From positions 1 through 48,940 of the forward strand of contig CABRIF010000003.1 of NCBI GenBank assembly GCA_902470925.1: a stretch of 48,940 bases of DNA, written 5' to 3'. Source of the stretch: an uncultured Collinsella sp. (lineage in GTDB: Bacteria; Actinomycetota; Coriobacteriia; Coriobacteriales; Coriobacteriaceae). The position numbers and the translations under genes are program-made. The notes beneath the pieces are model-generated. The model ran no database searches. It was not told where the DNA came from and saw nothing but the letters and a program-made list of their open reading frames with translations. Shown here piece by piece: positions 40,245 to 48,938 of the stretch. Each line of letters opens with the position of its first letter. Position 1 is the stretch's first letter.

Positions 40245-40457
40245 GCTGGATGCTCCAATCGAGAGAAGGGTGCCGGTCGGTTTGCGTCCGCATGGAGCGG
40301 GACGCAGATGGTGACGTTGGTGGCGTGCGGGCCGGGGGCGCTGACGCGCGCTCAGGCCCGCGTCCCGGGTAGCCCCTGCCGCCCGGGATGCGGGGCCGCG
40401 GCGGGGGCGTGCGCGAGGCCCCACCACCTGCCCGCCGCGGCAGTGCTGTCCCAGGCG
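40245..40457 (-). other. aroEK-aroQ spacer with overlapping hairpins
   Basis: There is no gene here. GCGGGCC (40327-40333) can pair with GGCCCGC (40355-40361). The latter overlaps a second stem, GCGTCCCGGG (40360-40369) with CCCGGGATGC (40382-40391). The two stems share two bases and so compete at their edge. They may tune expression of the distal aroQ; this is a weak inference. Confidence 0.4.
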
Positions 40458-41702
40458 CTACAGGGAGGCGGGCAGCACGTCGGCCACTGCCTGTGCGGTC
40501 AGCTCGGCGGATTCGCGCGAGTCGATGACCGCATCGGCCCAGGCACGGTAGCGCGGGAGGCGCTGCGCGGCGAGCGTCTGGATGCCGTCGCGGGCGGTGA
40601 TGGGGCGGTTCTTGTGGGAGAGCTCGTCAAGCGGACGGTTCAGCATGACGATGCGGCTGTTCTGATGGAGCAGCGGGTAGTTCTCATCGCGCGTCACCAC
40701 GCCGCCGCCGCACGAGACCACCAGGCCCGAGCGTGCGGCAACGCGGGCGAGCACGGCGGTCTCGCGCTCCCGGAACGCCCGCTCGCCCTCGCGCTCGATG
40801 AAGGCGGCGCAGCTACAGCCGAGCTCCGCGGCCAGCGCGTGATCGATGTCGACGTGCTCGCGTCCCAGCAGCCGCGCGAGGTGTTGGCCGACGCGGGTCT
40901 TTCCCGCCCCCGGCATGCCGATCAGCGCGATGTTCTCCTCGGAGGCGGCCAGACGCGCGGTGACATCCAAGATGCGGTCCATGTCGATCAGCTGGCCGGT
41001 GTAGCGCTCCACGGCCTGCGCCGCCTGCGCCACAAGCATCAGCAGGCCGCCCGCGCAGGGGATGTCCCGCGCGTCTGCCTGCATCATGAGGTCGGTGCGC
41101 GCTGGGTTGTAGACGATGTCGACAAGCCCTTCCAGTTGTGGGAAGAGCGCAAGGGAGCAGGGAGCGGACGGGCAATGGGGGAACATCCCCACCGGGGTGC
41201 AGTTGACGGCGAGCGCGGCGTCGGCGTGGCGCTCGAGGTTGTCGTAGGTGTCGGTGCCGGTGCGGTCGATGGAGACGGCCTGCATGCCGGCGTCGGCGAG
41301 CACCATCATCGCCGTGGATCCTGCGCCGCCCCGGCCGCCGAACACGACCGCCTTCTTGCCGGCAAGCGAGCAGCCCAGCGTCTCGACGAGCACCTTGAAG
41401 CCGTAGTAGTCGGTGTTGTCGCCGCGCAGGCGCCCGTCGGGCAGGCGCGTGATGGTGTTGACGTTGCCCATGCGCGCGGCGATCGGGGTGAGCTCGTCGA
41501 CAATGCGCGCCGCATCGATCTTGTACGGGATCGTGACGTTGACGCCCTCCCAGTCGTCGCCGCGCAGGAAGGTCTCGACCTGGTCGGGCTCGCGCTCGAA
41601 TTTGCGATAGTCGAGCCCGGCGAGCTCGCGGTAGATGACCGGGGTGTAGCTGTGGCCGAGCACGCGTCCGAGCACGCCGTAGGGCCGAGAGGTCTCACTC
41701 AT
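40458..41702 (-). CDS. aroE/aroK: Shikimate dehydrogenase-shikimate kinase fusion
   Basis: Two consecutive shikimate steps in one 414-residue protein. Residues 1 to about 245 are AroE: GVLGRVLGHSYTPVIYREL for substrate binding, the catalytic Lys in VTIPYKID, NTDYYGF and the NADP site FGGRGGAGS. Residues about 252-414 are AroK: P-loop GMPGAGKT, DIDHAL, SCGGGVVTR and the NRPLDEL lid region. ATG at 41702 follows GAAAGG; the open frame further upstream lacks family similarity. The fusion would bring NADPH-dependent reduction and phosphorylation together. The stop-to-start gap to pheA is 58 nt. Confidence 0.94.
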   Translation of the reverse strand: MSETSRPYGVLGRVLGHSYTPVIYRELAGLDYRKFEREPDQVETFLRGDDWEGVNVTIPYKIDAARIVDELTPIAARMGNVNTITRLPDGRLRGDNTDYYGFKVLVETLGCSLAGKKAVVFGGRGGAGSTAMMVLADAGMQAVSIDRTGTDTYDNLERHADAALAVNCTPVGMFPHCPSAPCSLALFPQLEGLVDIVYNPARTDLMMQADARDIPCAGGLLMLVAQAAQAVERYTGQLIDMDRILDVTARLAASEENIALIGMPGAGKTRVGQHLARLLGREHVDIDHALAAELGCSCAAFIEREGERAFRERETAVLARVAARSGLVVSCGGGVVTRDENYPLLHQNSRIVMLNRPLDELSHKNRPITARDGIQTLAAQRLPRYRAWADAVIDSRESAELTAQAVADVLPASL

Positions 41703-41760
41703 TGTCCAGCCTTTCTCGTAAGGGTTGCGCTGCGCGCAGGGCGGGGTGATGGGGGCGAAT

Positions 41761-42909
41761 CTAGACGATCTCGAGGTAGCTGCCGAAATAGCGCCAGGTG
41801 CAGCAGACGTCGTCAAGGGAGTCGAGCATGGCGGCGAAGGCGTCGCTTCCCGGTTCGACCTCCAAATCGAAGTAGAACCGGAACTCGAAGTCGCGGCCGG
41901 GGATGGGCCGGCTCTCGAGCTTGAGCAGGTTGATGTTGAGGGCGTAGAGCCGTTCGAGCAGGCTGAACAGGGCGCCGGGCTCGTGCTTGAGCGTGAGCAT
42001 GATCGTGGTGCGGTTGGCTCCGGGGTAGATCACGGGTTCGCGGGAGATGACCGCGAAGCGCGTGTAGTTGCTGTCCGAGTCCTGAACCGAGCGGTCGAGC
42101 TCGGTCAGGCCGTAGAGCTCGGCGCAGCCGGCCGAGGAGAGCGCCGCGAGGTCGCGGCGGTCCGAGGCTGCCACGAGCGCGGCGGCGCGTGCGGTGTTCT
42201 CGCACACGGTGGTGGTCACGCCCAGGCGCTTCAGGTAGCCGGCGCACTGGCTGAGCGCCTGCTCATGGGAGACGACCTCGCGGATATCAGCACGGTCGAC
42301 GCCTTGGTGCGCCAGCAGGGAGTGCTCGATTTTCAGGCGGAAGCTCCGCACGATCCGCGTGCGGGTGTTCGCCATGCGGTCGAACACGGCGTTCACCGAG
42401 CCGGCGGTCGAGTTTTCGATGGGCAGCACGCCGAAGGCGCAGCTGCCGTCCTCAACGGCGGCGAACACGTCGTCGAAGGTGCGGCAGTAGCTGATGGCGG
42501 GGACGGCGAACAGGCGGCAGGCGGCGATCTGGCTATAGGCGCCCTCAACGCCCTGGCAGGCGACGGTCGCGCGCTGCGGGAACGGGGTGGAGGCGTCCAG
42601 CAGCTGCCCGCCGATGCGCGCCGAGGCCGGGATCTGGGTGGAGCCGGTGGCCATGATGCGGTGCTGTGCCACCTTGTTCATGCTCATAAGCAGCGAGAAC
42701 AGGGCAACCGAGGCGTCTTCGAGCCCCTCGGGGGCCATGTTCGCGATGCGCGTGAGCTTCTCGCGCTCGCGGGCGGGGTCAAACACCGGCAGGCCCGCCT
42801 CGATCTTGGCGGCGGCCACGTCGCGCGCAAGCGCCATGCGCTCGCCGAACAGGCGCAGCAGCTCGGCATCGACCGCATCGATGCGCGTGCGGGTTTCGCG
42901 TAGGTCCAT
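41761..42909 (-). CDS. pheA: Chorismate mutase-prephenate dehydratase (P-protein)
   Basis: Converts chorismate to prephenate and then to phenylpyruvate, committing carbon to phenylalanine. Of 382 residues, an AroQ-type chorismate mutase helix bundle lies at about 1-90 (LRETRTRIDAVDAELLRLFG). Prephenate dehydratase spans about 105-285, with GVEGAYSQIA, PIENSTAGSV and the SNYTRF motif. A C-terminal ACT domain carries GALFSLLERLY and ESRP, the phenylalanine-binding residues, so feedback inhibition is expected. AAGGAGG lies 8 nt before the start. Confidence 0.96.
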   Translation of the reverse strand: MDLRETRTRIDAVDAELLRLFGERMALARDVAAAKIEAGLPVFDPAREREKLTRIANMAPEGLEDASVALFSLLMSMNKVAQHRIMATGSTQIPASARIGGQLLDASTPFPQRATVACQGVEGAYSQIAACRLFAVPAISYCRTFDDVFAAVEDGSCAFGVLPIENSTAGSVNAVFDRMANTRTRIVRSFRLKIEHSLLAHQGVDRADIREVVSHEQALSQCAGYLKRLGVTTTVCENTARAAALVAASDRRDLAALSSAGCAELYGLTELDRSVQDSDSNYTRFAVISREPVIYPGANRTTIMLTLKHEPGALFSLLERLYALNINLLKLESRPIPGRDFEFRFYFDLEVEPGSDAFAAMLDSLDDVCCTWRYFGSYLEIV

Positions 42910-43062
42910 AGGTGCAACCTCCTTGGGTGGCGGCGTGGTAGGCGAGAGACGGTGGCTTCGGTTCAAAGGCTGCTACGGCGGGCCTGCGTGCGTCGGCCGC
43001 GCCGATCTTGGTCACGCGTGCGTCGGGTTGAGCCGCCGCACGCGGCGCAGGCGCACTTCGCT

Positions 43063-44178
43063 CTACGGGCAGGTGGGCAGCTGCTCGAACCTCCCGTCCT
43101 CGAGCAGGGCGTCGAGCAGGGCGAGCGCACAGGCGGCCTCGGCCACAGGCACGGCGCGGGGCACGATGCAGGGGTCGTGCCGGCCACGGATCTTCAGCTC
43201 GGCGTCGCGTCCGGCTTCGATGTCAACGCTTTGCTGGCGCTGCCCGATGGAAGGGGTCGGTTTCACCGCCATGCGCCACACGATGGGCATGCCGGTCGAG
43301 ATGCCGCCCAGGATGCCGCCTGCGTTGTTGGTCTGCGGGCGCGGGGCGCCCTCGACCATGCGCAGCGGGTCGTTGTTCTCGCTGCCGCGCAGGCGTGCCG
43401 CCCCGAAGCCGGCGCCGAACTCGACGCCCTTGACGGCGGGGATGCCGAAGGCGATGCGCGCGATTCGGTTCTCGATCCCGTCGAACATCGGATCGCCGAT
43501 GCCCGCCGGCACCCCGTAGGCCGCGCACTCGATCACGCCGCCAACGCTGTCGAGCGCACCTTTGGCCTCGGCGATGCAGGCCCGCATGCGCTGCGCCGCC
43601 GCCGCGCTCACGCACGGCAGGGTGTTCGCGCCGATCGCGGCGAGCTGGACCCCGTTGGGCTTGCCGGCGTCGAGCGGCGTGTCGCGGATGGGCTCGGGCC
43701 CCAGCTCGGCGATGTGGGCGGCGATGCGGATGCCGCGCGCGGACAGCGCCTGCAGCGCGATGCCGCCGGCGATGCACAGCGGCGCGGTGAGGCGGCCGGA
43801 AAAGTGGCCGCCGCCCGCGACGTCCTGATAGCCGCGGTACTTGATCTGAGCGGGCAGGTCGGCGTGGCCCGGGCGCGGAATGCGGCGTAGCTCATCGTAG
43901 TCGCGGCTGCGGGTGTTGCCGTTGCGGATGATGGCGGCCACCGGCGCGCCGTTGGTGAAGCCGTCGGTGATGCCCCCGCAGAACTCGGGCGCATCGGCCT
44001 CGCGACGGGTCGTGGCGGTCTCGTCGCGCCCCGGGGCGCGACGGTTGAGAAAGGCCTGGAGCGCCTCGGTGTCGACGGCGATGCCGGCGGGCAGCCCGTC
44101 GAGCACGCAGCCGATGGCGGCCGAGTGCGACTGCCCGAAGATGGACAGGTGGATGACGTTGCCGACAGCAGATGCCAT
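43063..44178 (-). CDS. aroC: Chorismate synthase
   Basis: Last shikimate step: FMNH2-dependent removal of phosphate from EPSP to give chorismate. The 371-residue product has the family signatures GQSHSAAIGCVLDGLPAG, the RPGHAD segment, GGGHFSGRLTAP and RGSENNDP near the C-terminal third. It starts 9 nt after the aroA stop. The 153-nt gap to pheA holds a GCCGC/GCGGC stem and no gene. Confidence 0.97.
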   Translation of the reverse strand: MASAVGNVIHLSIFGQSHSAAIGCVLDGLPAGIAVDTEALQAFLNRRAPGRDETATTRREADAPEFCGGITDGFTNGAPVAAIIRNGNTRSRDYDELRRIPRPGHADLPAQIKYRGYQDVAGGGHFSGRLTAPLCIAGGIALQALSARGIRIAAHIAELGPEPIRDTPLDAGKPNGVQLAAIGANTLPCVSAAAAQRMRACIAEAKGALDSVGGVIECAAYGVPAGIGDPMFDGIENRIARIAFGIPAVKGVEFGAGFGAARLRGSENNDPLRMVEGAPRPQTNNAGGILGGISTGMPIVWRMAVKPTPSIGQRQQSVDIEAGRDAELKIRGRHDPCIVPRAVPVAEAACALALLDALLEDGRFEQLPTCP

Positions 44179-44187
44179 GGTGGGCCC

Positions 44188-45504
44188 CTATTCTTCTGTG
44201 AGCTCGACCTCGCCGCCCAGCTGGCGGTAGTGGTCGAAGAAATCGGGATACGACTTGTTGACCGCCTCGGCCCCTTCGATCTCGACCGGGCCGTCGCAGC
44301 GGATCGCCGCGACGGCGGCCATCATGGCGATGCGGTGGTCGTTGTGGCTGTTCACGCGTCCGCCGATCAGGCGCTCGCGCCCCTCGATCACCAGGTCGTC
44401 GCCTTCGATGCGCACCGAGGCGCCGAGGGCGTTGAGCTCGCGCGCGGTGGCGACCAGGCGGTCGGACTCCTTGATGCGCAGCCGGGCGCAGCCGGTGATG
44501 CGCGTGGTGCCCTCCGCGCAGGCGGCGACGGCGGCAAGCACGGGCACGAGGTCGGGGATGTCGTGGGCGTCGAGTTCGATGCCGCGCAGGCGGTCCGGGC
44601 GGATGGTGGCGGCGGCGGCCGAGCGGGTGCCGCGCGCGCCGAAGAGCATGAGGGCCGCGCTGACGGCGCGGTCGCCCTGGGACGAGGAGGCTGCCACGCC
44701 GCGCACCGTCACCGCATGGGTGCTGAGCGCGCCGGCGCACAGCCAGAACGCGGCGTTGGACCAGTCGCCCTCGACCTCGATCGAGCCGGGGGTGCGGTAG
44801 CTCGTGGCCGGGATGCGGAACGTGGTGGTCGGCACGCCGGCCTCGGTGGCCGCGGGGATGACCTCCACCTCCACCCCGAAGGCCGCGAGCACCTCAACCG
44901 TGAGGTCCACGTAGGGGCGGCTCTCGATGGCGCCGGTCACGACGACCTCGGACGCCTCGCCGAGCAAGGGGGCCGCCAGCAGCAGGCCGGAGATGTACTG
45001 CGAGCTCACGTTGCCCGGCAGCTCGAAGCGCCCGGGCCGCATGCGCCCGCGGCAGCGCAGCGGCAGCCCGCCGGAGGTCTCCAGCGTGCAGCCGGCGGCC
45101 ACGAGCTCGTCGGCAAGGGGGCCTATGGGCCGCTCGCCCAGGCGCCCGGCGCCGACCAGGGTGGCGTCGGCGCCCAGCGCGCAGGCGACCGGCAGCATGA
45201 AGCGCAGCGTGGAGCCGGACTCGCCGCAGTCGAGCGTGGCGCCGGCCAGCGCACGCAGCAGGCCGTGCTCGCAACTCTTGGGCATGGGGTGCACCTCGAA
45301 GCCCTCGGGCGTGCGCTCGATGCGGGCGCCGAGCGCGACCAGGCAGCGCACCGTGGCCTCGATGTCGGCGCAGGTGGTGTTGCAGCGGACCTCGGTCACG
45401 CCGTTGGCGAGCGCGGCTGCGATGATGATGCGGTGCGCCATCGACTTAGAGGCGATGGCGGGAACAGATCCGTACAGCGGTTTGGGTTGGATGCGAGCTA
45501 GCAT
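44188..45504 (-). CDS. aroA: 3-phosphoshikimate 1-carboxyvinyltransferase (EPSP synthase)
   Basis: Sixth shikimate step: transfers the enolpyruvyl group of PEP to shikimate-3-phosphate; the target of glyphosate. The 438-residue product has KSMAHRIIIAAALA, DCGESGSTLRFMLP, the PEP-contact region GAGRLGERPIGPLADEL, GNVSSQYISGLLLA and the C-terminal RIKESDRL and NDHRIAM. Its start overlaps the aroB stop by 7 nt. Glyphosate sensitivity was not inferred. Confidence 0.97.
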   Translation of the reverse strand: MLARIQPKPLYGSVPAIASKSMAHRIIIAAALANGVTEVRCNTTCADIEATVRCLVALGARIERTPEGFEVHPMPKSCEHGLLRALAGATLDCGESGSTLRFMLPVACALGADATLVGAGRLGERPIGPLADELVAAGCTLETSGGLPLRCRGRMRPGRFELPGNVSSQYISGLLLAAPLLGEASEVVVTGAIESRPYVDLTVEVLAAFGVEVEVIPAATEAGVPTTTFRIPATSYRTPGSIEVEGDWSNAAFWLCAGALSTHAVTVRGVAASSSQGDRAVSAALMLFGARGTRSAAAATIRPDRLRGIELDAHDIPDLVPVLAAVAACAEGTTRITGCARLRIKESDRLVATARELNALGASVRIEGDDLVIEGRERLIGGRVNSHNDHRIAMMAAVAAIRCDGPVEIEGAEAVNKSYPDFFDHYRQLGGEVELTEE

Positions 45505-46670
45505 GCAAAGTCCTTGTCGGGGGTGGCGGAAACGGGCTGGGCGGCAGGCGCCGCGGTGCCGGCATCCTCGCCGGCGAGGGCGCGGGTGCAGGCCAGACCG
45601 ACCTCCAGGATGCGCCGGAACTCTTCGAGTGGGGTGGGGGCGAGCGCGCAGGCGCCTATCGCGCGCGGCACCACCAGATCGATCGTGTCGCCATGGCGCT
45701 TCTTGTCGTGCAGCGCCGCGGAGAAGACGGCGTCATCATCGGCGGAGAACGCGCACGAAAGGCCGCAGGCGCGCAGCAGCGCGACCAGGCGCTCGGGGAT
45801 ATCGGCGTCGCAGAGCTCGGCGGTCACGGCAGCCGAGGAAACCGCCACCATGCCGATGCCCACGCAGGTGCCGTGCCCCAGGCGGTAGCGCTCGGCCGCC
45901 TCGACGCCGTGCCCGATGGTGTGCCCGAAGTTGAGCAGCTTGCGCAGCCCCGCCTCGCGTTCGTCGGAGACGACCACGGCCCGCTTGATGTCGATGTTGC
46001 GGGCGATGAGCTCGGCCACGCGCGCGGTGTCGGCCAGCAGCAGCTCCTGGGTGAGCGGGGTGCGCTCGAGCTCGCCGAACAGGTCGGCATCGGCGATCAT
46101 GGCGTGCTTGATGACCTCGCCGCATCCGTCGGCGAACTGTTCGGGCGCGAGCGTGGCCAGGCACCCCACGTCGGCGATCACCGCCCGCGGCTGCCAAAAG
46201 GCGCCCGCCAGGTTCTTGCCGCCTTCCAGGTCGATGGCGCACTTGCCGCCCACCGAGGAGTCGACCATGGCCAGCAGCGTCGTGGGGACCTGGATGTAGG
46301 GGCAGCCGCGCATGTAGGTGGCGGCGGCAAAGCCCGCCACGTCGCCCACCACGCCGCCGCCCAGCGCGATCACCACGTCGTCGCGGCCCATCTCGAAGGC
46401 GGCCATGAACTCGAGGATGCTCACGAGGGTCGCGGCGCGCTTGTTGCGCTCGCCGGCCTCGAAGGTGAACGTGCGCACGGCGTAGCCGGCCTCGGCCAGG
46501 CTCGTGGACACCGGCTGCGCGTAGAGGGGGCCGACGTTGGAGTCGGTGACGATGACGGCGCGCTCGCCTGCAGCCGCCTCACGCGCGAGCGCACCCACCT
46601 GCTCGAGCAAAAAGGTGCCCACGTGTGCGCGATAGGGGCGCTCGGTATCGATGTCCAGGGTGTATTCCAT
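45498..46670 (-). CDS. aroB: 3-dehydroquinate synthase
   Basis: Second shikimate step: NAD- and zinc-dependent cyclisation of DAHP to 3-dehydroquinate. The 390-residue product has GGGVVGDVAGFAAATYMRG, PTTLLAMVDSSVGGK, the zinc ligands in GEVIKHAMI (Glu) and GHTIGHGVE (His) plus HGTCVGIGM. A 30-residue Ala/Pro tail follows the core. ATG at 46670 gives the family N terminus YTLDIDTERPY; the open frame continues upstream without similarity. Confidence 0.96.
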   Translation of the reverse strand: MEYTLDIDTERPYRAHVGTFLLEQVGALAREAAAGERAVIVTDSNVGPLYAQPVSTSLAEAGYAVRTFTFEAGERNKRAATLVSILEFMAAFEMGRDDVVIALGGGVVGDVAGFAAATYMRGCPYIQVPTTLLAMVDSSVGGKCAIDLEGGKNLAGAFWQPRAVIADVGCLATLAPEQFADGCGEVIKHAMIADADLFGELERTPLTQELLLADTARVAELIARNIDIKRAVVVSDEREAGLRKLLNFGHTIGHGVEAAERYRLGHGTCVGIGMVAVSSAAVTAELCDADIPERLVALLRACGLSCAFSADDDAVFSAALHDKKRHGDTIDLVVPRAIGACALAPTPLEEFRRILEVGLACTRALAGEDAGTAAPAAQPVSATPDKDFAC

Positions 46671-46704
46671 GAGGTCCCATCCGTTCAGGGTCGAATCGCC
46701 GCGG

Positions 46705-47604
46705 CTAGCTTGCAGCCGCGTTGTCGTCAAGGGCGCGCTTGATGCGGTCGCCTTCGGCCAGCAGGCGCTCCAGCTCGGCGCGGTCGCCTGCCGCCAGGGC
46801 GCGCCGCACGGCGTCGAGGTTCTCGATGAGGCATGCGATCTCGCGTTCCAGGAAGGCGGCGTCGGCCATCATCAGCTCGCTCCACATCGCGGGGTTGAGG
46901 TGCGCCACGCGCGTGAGGTCACGGTAGCTGCCGGCCGAAAAGCCCCGGTGCTCCTGGGCGGTGGGGCTTTTGACGTAGGCGTTCGACACCACGTGGGCGA
47001 GCTGGCTGGTGTAGGCGATGCGCCGGTCGTGCTCGGCGGCGTCGGCGACCGTGTAGCTGCCGAAGCCGCAGGGTTCGAGCAGCTGGCAGACGCGGTCGAG
47101 CAGCCCAAGGCGCTCGACGTCGCCGAGCGGCGGCGGCACGAGCACCATCGGCGCGCCGCAAAACAGGTCGGCGCGGGCGTGCGCATAGCCGGAGTGCTCG
47201 GTGCCCGCCATGGGGTGCGCGCCGCAGAACGCAAAGCCGTGCTCGCAGGCGAGCACGAACGCGTGCGAGCAGACCTCCTGCTTCACGCCGGCGGTGTCGA
47301 TGACCACGGGCCCCGAGCTCAGCGCGCCCAGGGCCCGCGCGTGCTCGTCGAGCCAGGCCAGGCAGGCGGCAGGGTAGGCGGCCAGGACGATCAGGCTGCA
47401 GGCGCCGAGCGTCTCGGCATCGAGCGCGCCGGATACGCTGTCCACGCGCGCGGCCGCCATGGTGTCGGGGTCGGGGTCGAAGGCGAGCACGCGCGCACCC
47501 GCCGCCGCGAAGGCCCGTGCGAAGCTGCCGCCGATCAGGCCGAGCCCCACGATGCCGACGGTTTCGGCCCCGTCCGCCTCTGTTGCATCCCGTGCGTCAG
47601 CCAT
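46705..47604 (-). CDS. tyrA: Prephenate dehydrogenase
   Basis: Oxidative decarboxylation of prephenate to 4-hydroxyphenylpyruvate, the tyrosine branch. Of 299 residues, the NAD fold begins GIVGLGLIGGSFA (about 18-30). The prephenate-site histidines are in CGAHPMAGTEHSG, followed by the helical dimerisation domain with SQLAHVVSNAY and GSYRDLTRVA. There is no ACT domain, so feedback control probably rests on AroF and PheA. It starts 4 nt after the aroF stop. Confidence 0.95.
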   Translation of the reverse strand: MADARDATEADGAETVGIVGLGLIGGSFARAFAAAGARVLAFDPDPDTMAAARVDSVSGALDAETLGACSLIVLAAYPAACLAWLDEHARALGALSSGPVVIDTAGVKQEVCSHAFVLACEHGFAFCGAHPMAGTEHSGYAHARADLFCGAPMVLVPPPLGDVERLGLLDRVCQLLEPCGFGSYTVADAAEHDRRIAYTSQLAHVVSNAYVKSPTAQEHRGFSAGSYRDLTRVAHLNPAMWSELMMADAAFLEREIACLIENLDAVRRALAAGDRAELERLLAEGDRIKRALDDNAAAS

Positions 47605-47608
47605 GGCC

Positions 47609-48634
47609 CTACGCATCCTCGCCCATGTCGGCCACGACCGCGCGGATGGCGCGGATGCGGTCCATGGTGCGGTCGAACATGTCCGGGGTGAGCGCCTGGG
47701 CACCGTCCGACCAGGCGTGGGAGGGGTCGTCGTGCACCTCGATCTCGAGGGCGTCGGCGCCGGCGGCGCAGGCGGCCAGCGCCATGGGCTCCACGAAGCG
47801 GGTGTAGCCGGTGGCGTGGGAGGGGTCGGCCACAACCGGCAGGTGCGACAGGTCGTGCAGGACCGGGATGGCGTTCAGGTCGAAGGTGTTGCGGGTGCGG
47901 GTCTCGAAGGTGCGGATGCCGCGCTCGCACAGCATGACGCGCTCGTTGCCCTCGCTCATGATGTACTCGGCGGCCATGAGCAGCTCGTCGATGGTGCCGG
48001 CGATGCCGCGCTTGAGCAGCACCGGCGTGTCGGTCTTGCCGACCTCTTTCAGGAGGTTGAAGTTCTGGGCGTTGCGGGCGCCGATCTGCATGACGTCGAT
48101 GCCGCGGTCCACGAACAGCGCGACGTCACGCGGGTCCATGACCTCGGTCACGATCGGCATGCCCGTCGCCGCCTTCGCCTCGAGCAGCAGGTCCAGGCCG
48201 CGCTCGCCCATGCCCTGGTAGGCGTAGGGGGAGGTGCGGGGCTTGTAGGCGCCGCCGCGCAGCATGGTGGCGCCGGCGGCGCGGCAGCGCTCGGCGATGC
48301 GGATGAGGTTGTCGCCCTCAACCGAGCAGGGGCCGGCGATGACCTGGAAGGAGCCGCCGCCGATCTTCACGCCGCCGCCGAAATCGATGACGGTGTCGGC
48401 GGGGTGGAACTTGCGGTTGGCCTTTTTGAACGGCTCGGACACGCGCTGGACGCGGCTCACCACGTCCATGGACTCGAGCAGGAACGGGTCGATCTTGGTG
48501 GTGTCGCCCACCAAGCCGATGATGGTCTCGTTCGAGCCGTGGCTCACGTGGGCGGTGAGGCCCTTGGACTCGATCCACGACACGATCGAATCGACGGCGG
48601 TATCGGGTGCGTCGGGGCGCAGGATGGCGATCAT
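47609..48634 (-). CDS. aroF: 3-deoxy-7-phosphoheptulonate synthase (DAHP synthase, type I-beta)
   Basis: First committed step: condenses PEP and erythrose-4-phosphate. Of 341 residues, the first 70 (MIAILRPDAPDTAVDSIVSW on) form the ferredoxin-like regulatory domain seen in Tyr/Phe-inhibited enzymes such as the Thermotoga one. The barrel follows with IAGPCSVE, RGGAYKPRTSPYAYQG, ARNAQNFNLL, LKRG and DPSHATG. AAGGAG lies 5 nt before the start. It is the first gene of the eight-gene aromatic operon. Confidence 0.96.
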   Translation of the reverse strand: MIAILRPDAPDTAVDSIVSWIESKGLTAHVSHGSNETIIGLVGDTTKIDPFLLESMDVVSRVQRVSEPFKKANRKFHPADTVIDFGGGVKIGGGSFQVIAGPCSVEGDNLIRIAERCRAAGATMLRGGAYKPRTSPYAYQGMGERGLDLLLEAKAATGMPIVTEVMDPRDVALFVDRGIDVMQIGARNAQNFNLLKEVGKTDTPVLLKRGIAGTIDELLMAAEYIMSEGNERVMLCERGIRTFETRTRNTFDLNAIPVLHDLSHLPVVADPSHATGYTRFVEPMALAACAAGADALEIEVHDDPSHAWSDGAQALTPDMFDRTMDRIRAIRAVVADMGEDA

Positions 48635-48709
48635 GGCTCTCCTTCACGGGGTTGTTTGGCTCGGGCGCGCCGCAGCGACGGCGCCCGTGTGTCCGGCTGT
48701 TTTAGGCAG

Positions 48710-48718
48710 TGTATACCA
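48710..48718 (-). promoter_or_regulatory. Extended -10 promoter of the aromatic operon
   Basis: On the minus strand TGG-TATACA, about 76 nt before the aroF start. The -35 at 17 nt (CACGGC) is poor, so an activator may be needed. The leader downstream contains a strong but T-less stem (GGGCGCCG with CGGCGCGCCC, one bulge). No leader peptide rich in Phe or Tyr was found. Confidence 0.5.
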
Positions 48719-48751
48719 ACTATGCAAAGAAGGCCGTGCCCGCGGTGCGCT

Positions 48752-48776
48752 TGTTACAGCTCTGTGACATATATGT
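48752..48776 (-). promoter_or_regulatory. Candidate operator upstream of aroF
   Basis: TGTTACAG-CT-CTGTGACA (48752-48769, plus strand) is an inverted repeat with 7 of 8 positions paired. It overlaps a perfect palindrome ACATATATGT (48767-48776). Both lie upstream of the -10 element, where a regulator of aromatic synthesis could bind. No known motif was matched. Confidence 0.35.
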
Positions 48777-48886
48777 GCACGCAGTCGCCATCGCGGCAGG
48801 GCGCTGGGGCTGCAGCGCCGAAGCAGGCAGTTTTCGGCTGGATCGGCCGCCCGGATGCGCGCGCGGCCCGGCGTGGAGCGCGCCGG

Positions 48887-48938
48887 GTTGATTTCCAACC
48901 TTAGCGAAACACTTCAGCCGTCTTCGGCGTCTCCGCAC
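48887..48938 (-). repeat. Bipartite dispersed repeat, copy 2 (at the contig end)
   Basis: Reverse-complement copy of the element at 14092. The 28-nt block occupies 48887-48914 and is identical; the 10-nt block occupies 48929-48938 and is identical; the 14-nt middle differs but can form GCCG-AAGA-CGGC. The element again lies upstream of, and points towards, a transcription unit (the aroF operon). The contig ends 2 nt beyond it. 48777-48886 shows nothing else recognisable. Confidence 0.9.

Noticed and set aside
48777..48886. Additional small gene at the right end
   Set aside because: Open frames here have no ribosome site or similarity and overlap the dispersed repeat; the region is better read as the upstream regulatory region of the aromatic operon.
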